Below are positions 51,716 through 62,838 of a stretch of DNA of 64,000 nucleotides, piece after piece. Under the pieces are notes generated by a model. It was not told the DNA's origin. It worked only from the letters and a program-made list of their open reading frames with translations, and did no database searches. Both the position numbers and the translations under genes were made by a program. Source of the DNA: Aphanomyces cochlioides. Lineage: Eukaryota > Oomycota > Saprolegniomycetes > Saprolegniales > Verrucalvaceae. The stretch lies in contig JAHQRK010000001.1 in assembly GCA_019828595.1 (NCBI GenBank), forward strand, positions 4,278,001 to 4,342,000, read 5' to 3'. The first letter of the stretch is position 1. Each line of letters begins with the position of its first letter.

Positions 51716-52420
51716 AATAAATGAAAATAACAGCACTTAACTGGGGTTCCACCAACGTTCCACCAAACTCCACAAAAACCGTAATTAACCCGTTCGTGTG
51801 GGGAAAGTTCCATACTTTAATCAAGTTTATTCTTAAGTATACTTGACTTTGCCATCCTGCGATTCGCAGGGTGGCAGGCGAAATAATAAAATAAAAAATG
51901 CCAAAAGTCATTATATTTGCTTCAATTAGGGTAGGTTTCTGCGATTCGCAGGGTCGCAGGCGCCAATCAGAAAAAAAGATGAATATTTTTGGTTCCCAGA
52001 AATTTATTTTATTACCCAATCTACAGTATCTGAACAGACGGTTGATTCAAGTCTTTTAACCAATGAAATTTGTTTGTTATTACCTTAAATAGTCCTCTTG
52101 AACCACAGTCTCCCTCGCCGTTGATTGGTCGAATTTGAAATTTTGAACTGGTAAGAGAGACTTCTCTCACTTTCCCATTTGCACCGTCTTGCTCAAGTGC
52201 CTTGATTTCTGCACCGCCGCCGCAGCCGCCGCAGCGATTCCAAGTACTCAAGCCGATCTGACTCAACGCTACGCCTACCGCCGCCGCAGCCGCCGTGCGA
52301 TTCAAGGGGCTCATGTGTCTGCCGCCACCGATGAAGAAACATTTCGATTGGTTGGTGTTTAAACTGCCTTGTACCCAATTGGTCGGTACTTGCAACGACG
52401 GTCATTTTGCAATTTGCTTT
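51716..52420. other. upstream region of the piggyBac gene
   Basis: Contains the word CTGCGATTCGCAGGGT followed by GCAGGCG twice (51854-51880 and 51938-51962), and a CCGCCGCAG-type triplet-rich stretch (52210-52325). No TTAA-flanked TIR pair could be fixed, so the left end of the piggyBac element is undetermined. Confidence 0.4.
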
Positions 52421-52423
52421 GTC

Positions 52424-55400
52424 ATGGAGAAGTGTTGTGTGTGCGGCGAAGAAGAAGGTCCCAACCTACGCCAGTGCTGCATGTGTGTGTCCAAGTTCCA
52501 TCATATGTGTATCATTGAAGAAGGCACAAAACGCGGGTGGTCTGAAGCGGAAGAAGGACAAGAAGGTGTAGTGCTCAATGTTACCAAGCCAGAGATATAC
52601 GAGTTCCCGAAGTTGTGCCGCCACCGGCAAGAAAGCGAGGTCGTCCTAAGGGATCGAAGAACAAGGCGAAAGTGCAAGATGTACAAGGTGTATCAACACC
52701 GGTAAAGCGTGGTCGTCCGTCGAAGTCAACATCAATGGACAGCCAACTACCAGCGGCAGATGAGGCATCCGAAGCGACAGCTATATTTACACACGATCAC
52801 AAGTCAATCTGATCCGAGACCATGTATCGCTACGTATCGTTTAAGCCGCTACGAGAGGCTCAGATCCACAAGAACGACAAGAAGTTGCTTGATTTCTACG
52901 CAGATTGCCAAGACTTCATGCTTAGTGGTGTGGTCACCGAAGTGCGCTATGTCGTTGGCAGCGAGAACGATCCCGATTTCGACACGCCGGGCAAGAAATC
53001 GAAAGCGACTGCCAAGACGATGGTTGCATTGTACAAGATCACTTGGAATCACACGCGTTTCCAGCGCGAGGAACCTTGGATTACTGCTCGCCTCTTTTAC
53101 AAAGGTATTTTATTATCACATTAATCTTACTCACTAAATTGTAGGTGTGGAACAGTTTGCGACTTTGAAGGCGAACCAACGCATGAACGCCGGACGAAGT
53201 TACCTTCAGATTTCGTCGTTTGTACCCGAAGACGAGTTGCACGAGATGACCGAGTGGAACATGAAGTTCCTAACCGACAGTTCATTCGACGAAGAGAACA
53301 AGGACGATGAAGAGACCAAGAACGACATGCTGCCTAATGTGGAAGCGCCCGTTGACGACGGCAGCGACGACGAATGGTCTGAACACGTGGAACGTGGTTG
53401 GAAGAAGCATGGGAACTACGACACGACAGAAGACATTGAAGGACTTGAAGACGTTGAGTGGATTTGCGGTGGACACTACGCTGGGCCTACACATCTATAC
53501 GAACATGAAGACAACAAGGATGACACGCCCGTGGACGAGTTGCGCATTTCCGACGAGTTCAAGGATCTATTCAAAGATCCCGTGAAGGGTTTCCTAGCCT
53601 TTATACCGCTGGAATTTTGGAAGACCGTGACGTTGCGGACGAACGCCAAGGCATTAGAGCTACAAGCCGCTCATCCTAAAGGATACGTTGGTGGCCGAGA
53701 GTTCAAGAAAAGTTTCGAGCTGGTTGAAGTGATGAAGTTTATTGGCTTACTGATCATGATGAGTGTCGTACAAGGCGGCGAGTACAGTCTGTATTGGTCC
53801 AAACCAAGCATGTCGTTCCTTATGCCGCCTACCGAGAACTTTGGCCGCGTCATGGCGATAGACAGATTCAAGCAACTGCGAGCGTGCATCACATTTAACG
53901 ACGTTGTCGAGCCCGCGGACCCTCTTTGGTGTATCCGACCACTCATCAACCTGTTGAAGGCATCATTCAAGAATTTCGTCGTGGCAGGACGAGAGATCAG
54001 TGTCGATGAGGCGTGCATTCCGTGTCGGTCAAGTTATGCGCGTGCGCTCATCGTCTACAATCCCAAGAAACCTCTGGGCAAGTATCACTTTCGTATTTAC
54101 ACTGCAGCATGCGCAACTACTTGGTACGTTTTTGCCTTCAAGATCCACTCGAAGGCGGCAGGCAATTTCGACATGGAAGCCGACGACGAAGCCGATGATG
54201 ACGGTGAGCCAGCCCCAGACGACGACACAGCAAAACCTCGCGATGAAGTCAAGCCAAATGCACTGCGGCAACATGTCATCGACATCACAAAACGATGGGA
54301 GGGTAAGTTCATATCGTGTTATTCTGTTATGAATCTGTTCTAGGCTCGCACCGAGTGATCAATCTGGACAACTGGTATTCTTCGGTGCAGTTATGTCTGA
54401 CGCTGCTGAAGATGTGGTTGTATTGCCGAGGAACAGTACGAAGCAACCGAGCGCACAATCCACGGTTCGGCATGTTCGACAAGAAACAGATAAAGTCGGT
54501 CATGCGTAGGTCAAGTTTAGTGTCGGTCGCTACATCTCTGGGCATTATTGCAGTTTCCTGGCTCGATGGCACAGTCGTGAACATGCTCTCGACTGCGGAT
54601 GCAACAACAAAGTCATTTGTCCATCGCCGAGTTGGAAGGTATGACTTTACACGCTGCTATTACATGTTATCTTTACTAGTCAAACTATCCAACAAGAATG
54701 CCTCTCACTCGTCGGTCTGTAAAACAAGTACATGCAAGGTGTTGACCGCCATGATCAACTACGCGAACGATTCTCTATCGCATCAGGAGCAAGCTTCAAG
54801 CAATGGTACAAGAAACTCGGGTTCGCTCTGATAGACATTGCTATCACCAACTTGTACGTTCTGTACACGATCTGCGAACCGGTCAATCGACGCGACTCGC
54901 CCCTGAATTTCCAAACAAAGCTGGCGAACCAAATGCTGTTCGAAACGGATTGGACATTGTAAGTTATCTCTATGTTACTTTGCTTTTCACACTTGAAGGT
55001 TTTCCGAGACACAAGTACCAATGGAGTACTCGAGTGTACCCATGACCCAGTCAGCAAAGGCTTTGAAGAAGGCGGTAGCCGAAGAAAAAGCCGCTGCTTT
55101 ACAGCGCGACGCTTCTCTTCGGCAGCCGCCAAAACGCAATAAGACTTGCCGTGCGACGGACAAGCAAGCGGAAGTGTCGTACAGCCAGCGAATGCGCCGT
55201 TATTGTGTTGTTTGCTACTATGAGCGAAGCAAAGAACTCATCAAAACGCAGTGGTGTGACGTACATCAAGTCTACTTATGCACAAAAGCATATCTGTAGA
55301 GCGAGCAAGCTGTACCAGCTCATCTCTGTCCTCATGCTCAGTGGCCATGTTGGGACAAGATTCACTCGTTCTATCAACCAAAAGGCCTTTTTAAGAAAGA

Positions 55401-55500
55401 CGGCAAGATGGACAGAGGCAACGAGCTCTACAAAATGAAGAAACAGAGCGAGAAAGAACCCAAGACTAGCAGCGCCAAGAAGTCACTCGTTTTGGTTTAG
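52424..55500 (+). pseudogene. piggyBac transposase with zinc-finger and AT-hook N-terminus
   Basis: The start at 52424 gives KCCVCGEEEGPNLRQCCMC then FHHMC, a PHD/treble-clef-like zinc finger. After a frame change near 52610 two AT-hooks follow (RKRGRPKGSK, VKRGRPSK). The DDE_Tnp_1_7 core reads GREISVDEACIPCRSS (Asp 1), VINLDNWYSSVQL (Asp 2), VSWLDGTVVNMLSTAD (Asp 3) and MQGVDRHDQLRERF. A C-terminal Cys-rich domain starts YCVVCYYERSK. Introns of about 40 bp at 53105-53145 and 54303-54343 are cleanly in frame. In-frame stops at 52810-52812 (TGA), 54720-54722 (TAA, in place of the usual Tyr of YNKYM) and 55297-55299 (TAG) make it a pseudogene. The family inserts at TTAA and excises precisely. 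Confidence 0.88.
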
Positions 55501-55532
55501 CGACAACGAAAAAAATGTATAAATTGTTAAGG

Positions 55533-55606
55533 CGCACGAGTGGGTTTGAACCCTGAACCTTTCGGCTACGAGCACGGCGACAAACCACTGAGCTGTAAAA
55601 TGATGA
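55533..55606 (-). repeat. tRNA-like module of a SINE-type repeat
   Basis: On the minus strand, A box CAGCTCAGTGG and B box GGTTCAAACCC stand at tRNA spacing, and TTTTTT follows within 40 bp. The cloverleaf is imperfect. It lies about 90 bp downstream of another tRNA-like half (55665-55716), suggesting a dimeric tRNA-derived repeat on the minus strand. Confidence 0.6.
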
Positions 55607-55664
55607 TGAAATTGACTTCATTTTAGAAAGAAAAGAGGATTTTATTACAAAAAGAGACATAAAT

Positions 55665-56117
55665 GGTTTGTTCACTCGCTGGGATTGATCCCTGTACCTG
55701 CACGATGCGAAGAGGATTTATTGAGTATATTACCTAGGTTATAGTGGATATGAACTACTTTAACTCAGCTGGACCAGGTCTAACGGCTTTGTCTTGATAG
55801 TTCTACCTTTTCGGTAGTACAGCGATTCGACACGTTTTTACAGAACGGCCACATTAAACTGACACTTTCATTCCGGTAACCGCTTCCGGACAATCCTTCT
55901 CTTGTAAGTTCGAGGCGCACTTAAGTTTCCCGATCACATACATCCCATTAAATACCGTGCTTTCGGACAGGGGGGGTGGAGGGGTTGCAAATCCCTCGTC
56001 CTAGCCCGGGATCGAACCGGTGACCTCTCGCTTACGAAGCGTGTGCTCTACCACTGAGCCAATTTCCCCCCTCGCACGATGCGAAGAGGACGATGTACCG
56101 CTAAGCTACAGAAGTAC
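55665..56117 (-). repeat. tRNA-like sequence split by a SINE insertion
   Basis: The 5' part (56117-56074: TAGCTTAGCGGTA, A-box-like) and the 3' part (55716-55665: B-box-like GGGATCAATCCC) form one tRNA-like unit when the 357 bp between them plus one copy of a 17-bp duplication are removed. Acceptor pairing is poor, so it was already a repeat-type pseudo-tRNA before the insertion. Confidence 0.65.
55717..56073 (-). mobile_element. tRNA-derived SINE, 357 bp, with 17-bp target duplication
   Basis: Flanked by identical 17-mers GCACGATGCGAAGAGGA (55700-55716 and 56074-56090). The minus-strand head carries A box TGGCTCAGTGG (56051-56061) and B box GGTTCGATCCC (56008-56018), with an anticodon-loop-like TTCGTAA as in tRNA-Thr(CGU). 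The acceptor 3' strand does not pair, so it is a SINE head and not a tRNA. The body runs through an unrelated region to a short tail ending ACTCAATAAA. Target duplication length and tail fit LINE-driven retroposition. Confidence 0.82.
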
Positions 56118-56175
56118 TTTTACTTTTGCCATCAACCACTCAAGTCAAGTGCCAAAGTAACGTACCCCGCGCACC

Positions 56176-58709
56176 ATGTCGTCCGCCGCCGCTTCCGTTC
56201 CCGCCACCGATCTCGAATCCGCCAAGCAAGTTGTCCTGCCTCCTGCTGAGAACCTCTCTCCCAGGAAAGTTTCGAAAGCGCTGTCGACCCGCCGTTGCAA
56301 TCGCTCCATCCTGGTGAGGATGAGGATGTTGCACTTGGCCCAGTCGACGCCGACGCCGCGAATGCCGCCGATCCTTCTCCTTCCGAAGAACACGAAGATA
56401 TGTCAAGCAAGACTAATGCGAAAGTTTCCGTCGATCGCCAAGAAGGTTTGTACGACGCGTCGAAGATACCACCAAGCCCCAGGATAGCCCTCCAACCGAC
56501 CAAGCCGGCGATCCCGCATCCCGTCGAGTTCTCATTGATCTCTCCGACCCACTTGACACTCCCCCACGCGAGATAACGCCGCAACAACAACCCAAGAAAA
56601 TGTCCTACGCCGATCTCCTCAAGAGCGGCCAAGGAAATACACCTCCAAAAAAAGTCAAGACAGTTGTCACTCGTCCCAAGTCCGAGTACCTCGACAAGCT
56701 CATCGAACTTGCAAGCCAAGAAGACGCAAGCGAGGAAGACTTGCTTGAAGCCATCTCCAAGGCAACGCCGGTCAAGACCAAGAGGGCCACCACGACGATG
56801 TGGATCGAAACTGGTGGAGCCTTCGCAGACAAGCAGTACTCCAACGAGAAGATCATCGATGCGCTCTTCAAAGAGAACCAAGACGCCGACTGGGCGGATC
56901 TCCTATTGGATTTCGTTCAGCTCAACAAAACACGCACCGGTGACATCGTTGTGTCCATTACCTCGACAGTCGTGAAGGACCAGCTCGTTGGCAAACCCAT
57001 CTCGATCATCGGTAAGACTTTTACCATTCCAGCGCCTACTGCCAAAATCAGTGGATTAACGAAAGACTCGACCGACCCCATGGACAAGTTCTTCTTCATG
57101 GACATTGTTGGCATCCGCTTCAACTTCGACTCGGGGAAGCTCTTTCGTTTGCTACGTCGTCTGAAGATGAAGCCGATCTTCCAAGCATATCGACAATACA
57201 TACCCAATGTCTCCTGTCAATCCAATGTGTGGCGCGTCTACTTCTTGGAAGCAGAAGTCCCCAAACAACTTGTAGTCAATGGACGCCCCGCCGATCAGCT
57301 GAAACTTGACGGCGTGGCCTACAACGTGTTCGTCAAGAACTTTGAACGCTCCGCTGCTCGCACCACTGGCGTTTCGCCTCATTGCTTGGAATTGGATCAC
57401 GCTGCTGCGGTGATGCAAAGCCAAGGGAAGCAAGCGCCCGAACCACAACAAGAAACAAAATGACGAAGACCAAGGAGCCCAACAAGCCAAACGAGCAAAA
57501 ACGGACCAAGAACAAAAGCCCGACGAACCTACAACCCAACGTGAAATTGAAGAGTCAAAAGATATGGAAATAACACCTCCCGAACCCGAAACAATTGCCC
57601 CGGTTGATGCTCCGCCGTTGAGTGGTGACATGGAGGTTGATCCAAAATCAGCTAAACGTGCCACGATTCAGTCAACTGATGAAGACGGATTTGTTGTACC
57701 TCGCTCAATGAAGAGAGTTGTCGCTGAGCAAGCGTCGCCATCGGCAGTCTCGTGGGCCTCCGACAACTTCTTTGATGTCCTCGCAACGATTGAGATTACC
57801 ACTATGCCAGTGGACTCTCAGCATGAAACTCCAACTCGAGTGTACTTACCCACGATCACGAAGATCCCCGAAGGTGTAGTCACCACTCGCGACGCCTTCG
57901 TCAAGAAACAACAAGTTGTCGAAAACAAGCTTCGCTGGCATCCTGACAACCTCACAATGCACGAGCTAGTCCAGGTGCTCCGTACCAGTGTCGAGGAAGG
58001 GGCCGCTTTTCAACACCACAACCAAGTCAACACAGCCGATATCTCCGGGACGGAGCTCGATGTGGTCGACTACATCCGTCGATGCAACGTCGACGGCCTC
58101 TGGAAGGTGGTGCACTCACACACCCAAAAGATGAACGTAGTCCTGACCTATTTAGCCACGCATGCGTACAGTGATTACCTCAAGGTCGTCCGTATGCACG
58201 CTTGGCAACGATGGATGTCGGCGACACAGCTACCAGTGGTTGGTTCGTTCACCAATGGCTTCAAATTTGCCTTCCAAGAACACCCCAAGTGGACCAGACT
58301 CGAAGCAATATCGAGCGTCGGAGAGTTCTTCGAAGCTGCGCCAAAACACCCTGCCTTCTCAACGGAACAAGTGGAAGATGCACTCGCCGCGTTCGAATTG
58401 TGGCTCGCTGTTCAAGCGCCATTATTATTCAGAAACGACGAGTGGATTTTATACCTCACACGCCAACCGGTAGCATGGCTGCCAACAAAGCATGGCCGCA
58501 TGTTGGCTCCCAATACGTTGTGGGCCTTGCTCAAGTCGCCGTTTGGGCAATACTTCGCTGAAGAGCTCAATCGCGTCTGCAAGTCGGAGATGTCGTCGCG
58601 GATCTGGCAGCTCAGTATCGATGCCTACCAGCCTACAGACAACTCGTTAATAGCGTTCGTCGGCAACGACAATACCCGCCTGCAGCGCAGGAACAACTTG
58701 TTGTACTAA
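56176..58709 (+). pseudogene. LINE ORF1, several frameshifts
   Basis: Starts MSSAAASVPATDLESAKQ at 56176. The sensible frame moves to the frame of 56295 (GEDEDVALGPVDADAANAAD), then to that of 56600-57463 (MSYADLLKSGQGNTPPKK, later FFFMDIVGIRFNFDSGKLFR). Near 57455 it moves to that of 57564-58709 (EITPPEPETIAPVDAPP to the end). Repaired, it would be one protein of about 840 residues with a Pro/Glu-rich head and two globular regions. I see no zinc knuckle or clear RNA-recognition motif. The last part (57900-58709) is well-behaved coding sequence of unknown fold. Confidence 0.7.
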
Positions 58710-58809
58710 GGTCTCCGCGGCCTCAGTCCAAGCAACCGCAACTCATCCCAACCATCAACCCCCTCTACAACATCCATCAGCCACGTTTCCCAACTCAAAA
58801 CTTACCAAC

Positions 58810-61800
58810 TTGTCTATCGTCACCGCCAACATCAACGGACTGGCGAGAGACAACGGAAACCAACTCGTCAACTCGATGATCTCAAGGCACGAGATTATTG
58901 CCCTACAAGAAACAAAATTTGCCAGTAAGAAGATGTTCTCCACGTTCAAGTTTCACCTTGATCATGCGCTTGGCCACAAGAACTACTTTATCGCTGCCAA
59001 CGACCATCGGCTGCATGGAGAAAAACTTGAGCAATACAGATCCGGTGGCGTCGCCATGGTCTTCCATCATACGATTCCTGGCTTCGACTCACTTCAACAC
59101 GAACGTCAATACGACGTCGAAGATCGCTACATGGTTGTCAGTTCAATGTGGGGAGAAGACCCCATCTACTACCACAATGTTTACGCACCTGTTGTCGACA
59201 GCGAGCGCGACGCTTTCTTCGAGGCTTTGCCACGAAACTTTCCCATGGGATCCAAACACGTCGTCATGGGAGACTTCAACCTTCCAATGGATCGAACATT
59301 GGATTCCAGAGGCTCCACTAACTCGAACCACCAAGTCAACAGGCAGTCTTGCTTCGCTTGGCTTCAAGAGCTTGATGTCGTTGACGCTTGGAGATCCTTC
59401 AACCCTACAAAGTGTGTTAACTCTTCACCCAAGCGGCTCAATCGTCTTGATTACATCTTCCTGAACTCCGCCTTGTGCCGAATGTATTCCACTGGCGAAT
59501 ACTTTGAACCTACAGCAAACACGGATCACATGTGGCATAAAGTGGGGCTCCAACCGGTGCAAACAACGCGGGTTAAAAGCTATTGGAAGCTGCCAAAAGA
59601 ACTTCTGACGATCCAAGAAGTCCGAGAAGCAATCGTGTCTGAGGCAAGAGACCTCCTCGAGCGCTTGAAAGTTTCGGACCGCCCAGGAGTCTTGTGGACG
59701 CAATGGCAACGCCGCACCAAGCGCTTTCTTCAAAAGTACCATGCTCGGATAATCACAAGTCAAAGGAATGCACTCCAGGAAGCAAAAATCCTATGGTTAC
59801 AAGCTCAGTTAAAGCATCATCGAGGACGACTCACCGAAGCAGCTCTCAATACTGCAAAGGCACAGTATGAGACGAAGACGCGAGACTTGAACCAACACCA
59901 AGCAGACTTGAGTTTCGACTTCCACGCAACCAAAAATGAAGCTCCGCCTAGTCACTTCTTTCGAAAACCCCGGGCATGGCAGTTCTCCATTCCTACCGTT
60001 GATTGCTATGATGAACATGGGAATGTCACTGCCATACCCGAAGAAATCCACGCTGCATTCACTCGTCATTGGTCTGCAGTGATGAGCGAAGGCGACTTTC
60101 AACCTACAAGCCAACATGCCAAAGACCAATTCTTAAATGTGCTCGAAAGACACCTACCCCAAGACGACTCGGACATGTTGGACGCCCCATTAACGACTGA
60201 AGAACTGGCGCAATCCATCAAGACGATGAATCCTCACAAGTCGCCTGGAATTGACGGGTTCTCGGCTGGATTCTATCAATTGCATCCTACCTTGTTTGGC
60301 GAAATTTTGTCGATAGTCTTCAATCATCAGCTCCAGCAAGGCATCATGTTAGAATCGCAGAGATGGTCGGCGATATCATTGCTGTTCAAAGGTGGTGACC
60401 GCCGCAACCCTGCGAACTACAGACCCATAGCCTTGATTCCGATCGAAGTCAAAGTCCTATCACGCGCTTTAGCGTACAGAATGTCTCAAGTCCTACCAGC
60501 GATCATTCAACCTGGGCAAAATGGCTTTGTCAAGGGCAGACGCATCCATGACCATGTTATCTTCCTTCAAGATCTTCAACACCACTGCACGACCTTCAAC
60601 CAAGAAGCCTATGCAATGTTCTTGGACTTTGAAAAGGCCTATGATCGTGTGAATCATGAATTCATGTTTGCCGTTCTCAAGAAGTTCAATGTCGGAGATC
60701 AGTTCATTGACTGGGTTAAGTTACTCTACAACCAAACCCAAGTCAGCTTGAACATCAATGGCAGACTTACCGATCCATTCTACCCGTATCGAGGTGTCAA
60801 GCAAGGCGATCAATTGTCGTCGATGCTCTTTGTATTGACGATCGAACCACTCGCTCAAATGCTTCGCAACCACCCCGAATACAGCTACGCTTTCTCGGAC
60901 TCGGGGATCGCATCGGTTCTTCTCTTCGCGGACGATACCACGCTCATCTCAAGCTCGGTTGGAGACTTGGAAGCGCAACTGGAGCTCGTCGATGAATTCT
61001 GTCGGCATTCCGGCGCCAAGCTCAATCGCAACAAAAGCAAGGTCTTGACCCTAGACAATACTCCATCAGTTTTTGAACACCCAAGATTGACCATGGTACC
61101 AAGTGGAAGGCCAATCAAGTACCTTGGGATCGAGTTGGGACACAAGTTGGACCCTATGCTTCAAATCAATACCATCACCGACAAGTATTACAAGTCATTT
61201 ACCACGTGGGCGTGTCGAGCAAGAACCCTCAAAGGCAGACGATTGCTTGTGAGCACAATGATCCTATCACAACTTTGGCATTACACCATGGTTCTTCCAA
61301 TTCCAAACCATACCGTGCAAAAATGGCAGTCGATGGTGAACAAGTTTGTCTTGAGTCGGCGCACACATGCCCAAGACAAGTATCTGGCCTTGGCCCCAAG
61401 TGGCTTGCTTCATGACTCAAAGACAGGCTTCAAAGTGCCGCATATCGCTTCGGTGATTCGAAAGCAACGCATCACACGTCTTCAACTTCGAGTCCAAACC
61501 AATCAGGACAATCCTGAATTGTGGGCACTCTTACCAGCAGATCGATTGAAGCGCTGTATGTACCCATACTCGCGGGCAACAACTTGGGACTTCATGCTGT
61601 ACAATCCTAGCGCAAAAAATAAGCTTGTGCAGCGGGGCTTGATCTCACCTCTTTGGAATGATATTTGGAAGCATTGGAGTCAAATTCCGCTCACAAACAA
61701 GACGCCACATGAACCTACGTTGAATCAGATGACGCAAATGCCATTGTGGCTGTCGTCGCACCCGCTTTTCCAAGTCCCGGGTCGAGATGGGATGTCATCG

Positions 61801-62838
61801 CTTGCAGTCACGCTTCAAAACCATCGCGACTGGTACAGACACCTTGCTTGGAGGGGCGTACATTGCTTGGAAGACTTCTTGACGCCAGCAAGAACGTGGC
61901 CAACCTACGAAGAGTTTCGCGAGTCAATGGAGGATCATTTGGACCATTTTGTCGAGGAATTACCCGTGCCGACGTCCTTCAGATACTTCTACAAGTTGGT
62001 GACACTAATTGCAACGAATGTTTGGACTCAGGCCAACAAGCAGCTCGACGCACCGGTTGATAACGACCTTACGCCTCAAATGGTGATTTCAGGTCGACAA
62101 GGAGACACCGACGTACCATTCAACTCATGGACAACCAAAGTAATCAAGCGAGTGAGTTTTCACGCTCCCTTGTTGACGCGACCTCATCCCTTGCGTTCCA
62201 ACACACGTGAGAATCATACCAAAGTCGCCAATTACCTTTCAACCTTCGTAAAGCCCTTTTCAAGTCTTGTGACGCCGGTCCAAGCAGACCTATGGACAAG
62301 AATTCTCTACGATATGATCCCAGTGGGTGATAAGTTCAAGTACAAAGAGGCCACTGACCCGAGTGCACTCCGATGTGGTTATCCCAACTGCTTTGCGCGT
62401 GAAACCCGCCAGCACTTGTTCTTGGACTGCCCAGTTACTTGTCGTGTGTGGCTACAGCATCGTGAGGCATGGAGTATATTTGGCGTTCGCTTTACCTGGG
62501 ACTGGATTACCAACATCGATGCCTTCCAAGTTGCTCAGCGGTGGCAACGATATCGAAACGTTCTCCATCGTCTTTGGTTTATGCTGGTTTGCAGCATTCT
62601 TCATCTCCTATGGACACATCGCAACAAAGTTAAATTTGATACAACCAAGCCACCTTACTTGCCTGGGTTGAACGATGTTGCCTTGACATTTTGGGCGTCC
62701 AATGTTCGCCGATGGCTTCGAATGAATCAAGACCCAACAACCTCTCAACAAGCCATGGCGACTCTTGGTTTGCTGAGCCAACGCAGTTCGTACCGGAGAT
62801 TCTTGGACAAACATCCAGCCATCTTCAAGTTGACTTGA
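58810..62838 (+). CDS. LINE ORF2: AP endonuclease and reverse transcriptase
   Basis: An uninterrupted frame of about 1342 codons from the TTG at 58810. Endonuclease: TANINGL (residues 5-11, Asn), ALQETK (Glu 34), VMGDFNLPMD (about 153), NTDHMWH (about 238). Reverse transcriptase: NPHKSPGIDGFSAGFYQ, NYRPIALIPIEVKVLSRALA, AMFLDFEKAYDRVNHEF, YRGVKQGDQLSSMLF, LLFADDTTLI (about 704) and KYLGIELG. C-terminal Cys/His motif RCGYPNCFARETRQHLFLDC near 1190. No AUG lies in this frame between the stop at 58648-58653 and the endonuclease Asn. Expression therefore probably depends on recoding or reinitiation after ORF1. All catalytic residues are present. Confidence 0.92.
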   Translation: MSIVTANINGLARDNGNQLVNSMISRHEIIALQETKFASKKMFSTFKFHLDHALGHKNYFIAANDHRLHGEKLEQYRSGGVAMVFHHTIPGFDSLQHERQYDVEDRYMVVSSMWGEDPIYYHNVYAPVVDSERDAFFEALPRNFPMGSKHVVMGDFNLPMDRTLDSRGSTNSNHQVNRQSCFAWLQELDVVDAWRSFNPTKCVNSSPKRLNRLDYIFLNSALCRMYSTGEYFEPTANTDHMWHKVGLQPVQTTRVKSYWKLPKELLTIQEVREAIVSEARDLLERLKVSDRPGVLWTQWQRRTKRFLQKYHARIITSQRNALQEAKILWLQAQLKHHRGRLTEAALNTAKAQYETKTRDLNQHQADLSFDFHATKNEAPPSHFFRKPRAWQFSIPTVDCYDEHGNVTAIPEEIHAAFTRHWSAVMSEGDFQPTSQHAKDQFLNVLERHLPQDDSDMLDAPLTTEELAQSIKTMNPHKSPGIDGFSAGFYQLHPTLFGEILSIVFNHQLQQGIMLESQRWSAISLLFKGGDRRNPANYRPIALIPIEVKVLSRALAYRMSQVLPAIIQPGQNGFVKGRRIHDHVIFLQDLQHHCTTFNQEAYAMFLDFEKAYDRVNHEFMFAVLKKFNVGDQFIDWVKLLYNQTQVSLNINGRLTDPFYPYRGVKQGDQLSSMLFVLTIEPLAQMLRNHPEYSYAFSDSGIASVLLFADDTTLISSSVGDLEAQLELVDEFCRHSGAKLNRNKSKVLTLDNTPSVFEHPRLTMVPSGRPIKYLGIELGHKLDPMLQINTITDKYYKSFTTWACRARTLKGRRLLVSTMILSQLWHYTMVLPIPNHTVQKWQSMVNKFVLSRRTHAQDKYLALAPSGLLHDSKTGFKVPHIASVIRKQRITRLQLRVQTNQDNPELWALLPADRLKRCMYPYSRATTWDFMLYNPSAKNKLVQRGLISPLWNDIWKHWSQIPLTNKTPHEPTLNQMTQMPLWLSSHPLFQVPGRDGMSSLAVTLQNHRDWYRHLAWRGVHCLEDFLTPARTWPTYEEFRESMEDHLDHFVEELPVPTSFRYFYKLVTLIATNVWTQANKQLDAPVDNDLTPQMVISGRQGDTDVPFNSWTTKVIKRVSFHAPLLTRPHPLRSNTRENHTKVANYLSTFVKPFSSLVTPVQADLWTRILYDMIPVGDKFKYKEATDPSALRCGYPNCFARETRQHLFLDCPVTCRVWLQHREAWSIFGVRFTWDWITNIDAFQVAQRWQRYRNVLHRLWFMLVCSILHLLWTHRNKVKFDTTKPPYLPGLNDVALTFWASNVRRWLRMNQDPTTSQQAMATLGLLSQRSSYRRFLDKHPAIFKLT

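Noticed and set aside
55990..56073. Functional tRNA-Thr(CGU) on the minus strand
   Set aside because: D arm, anticodon loop and T loop look good, but the acceptor 3' strand does not pair with the 5' strand, and the unit is flanked by a 17-bp target duplication with a SINE body.
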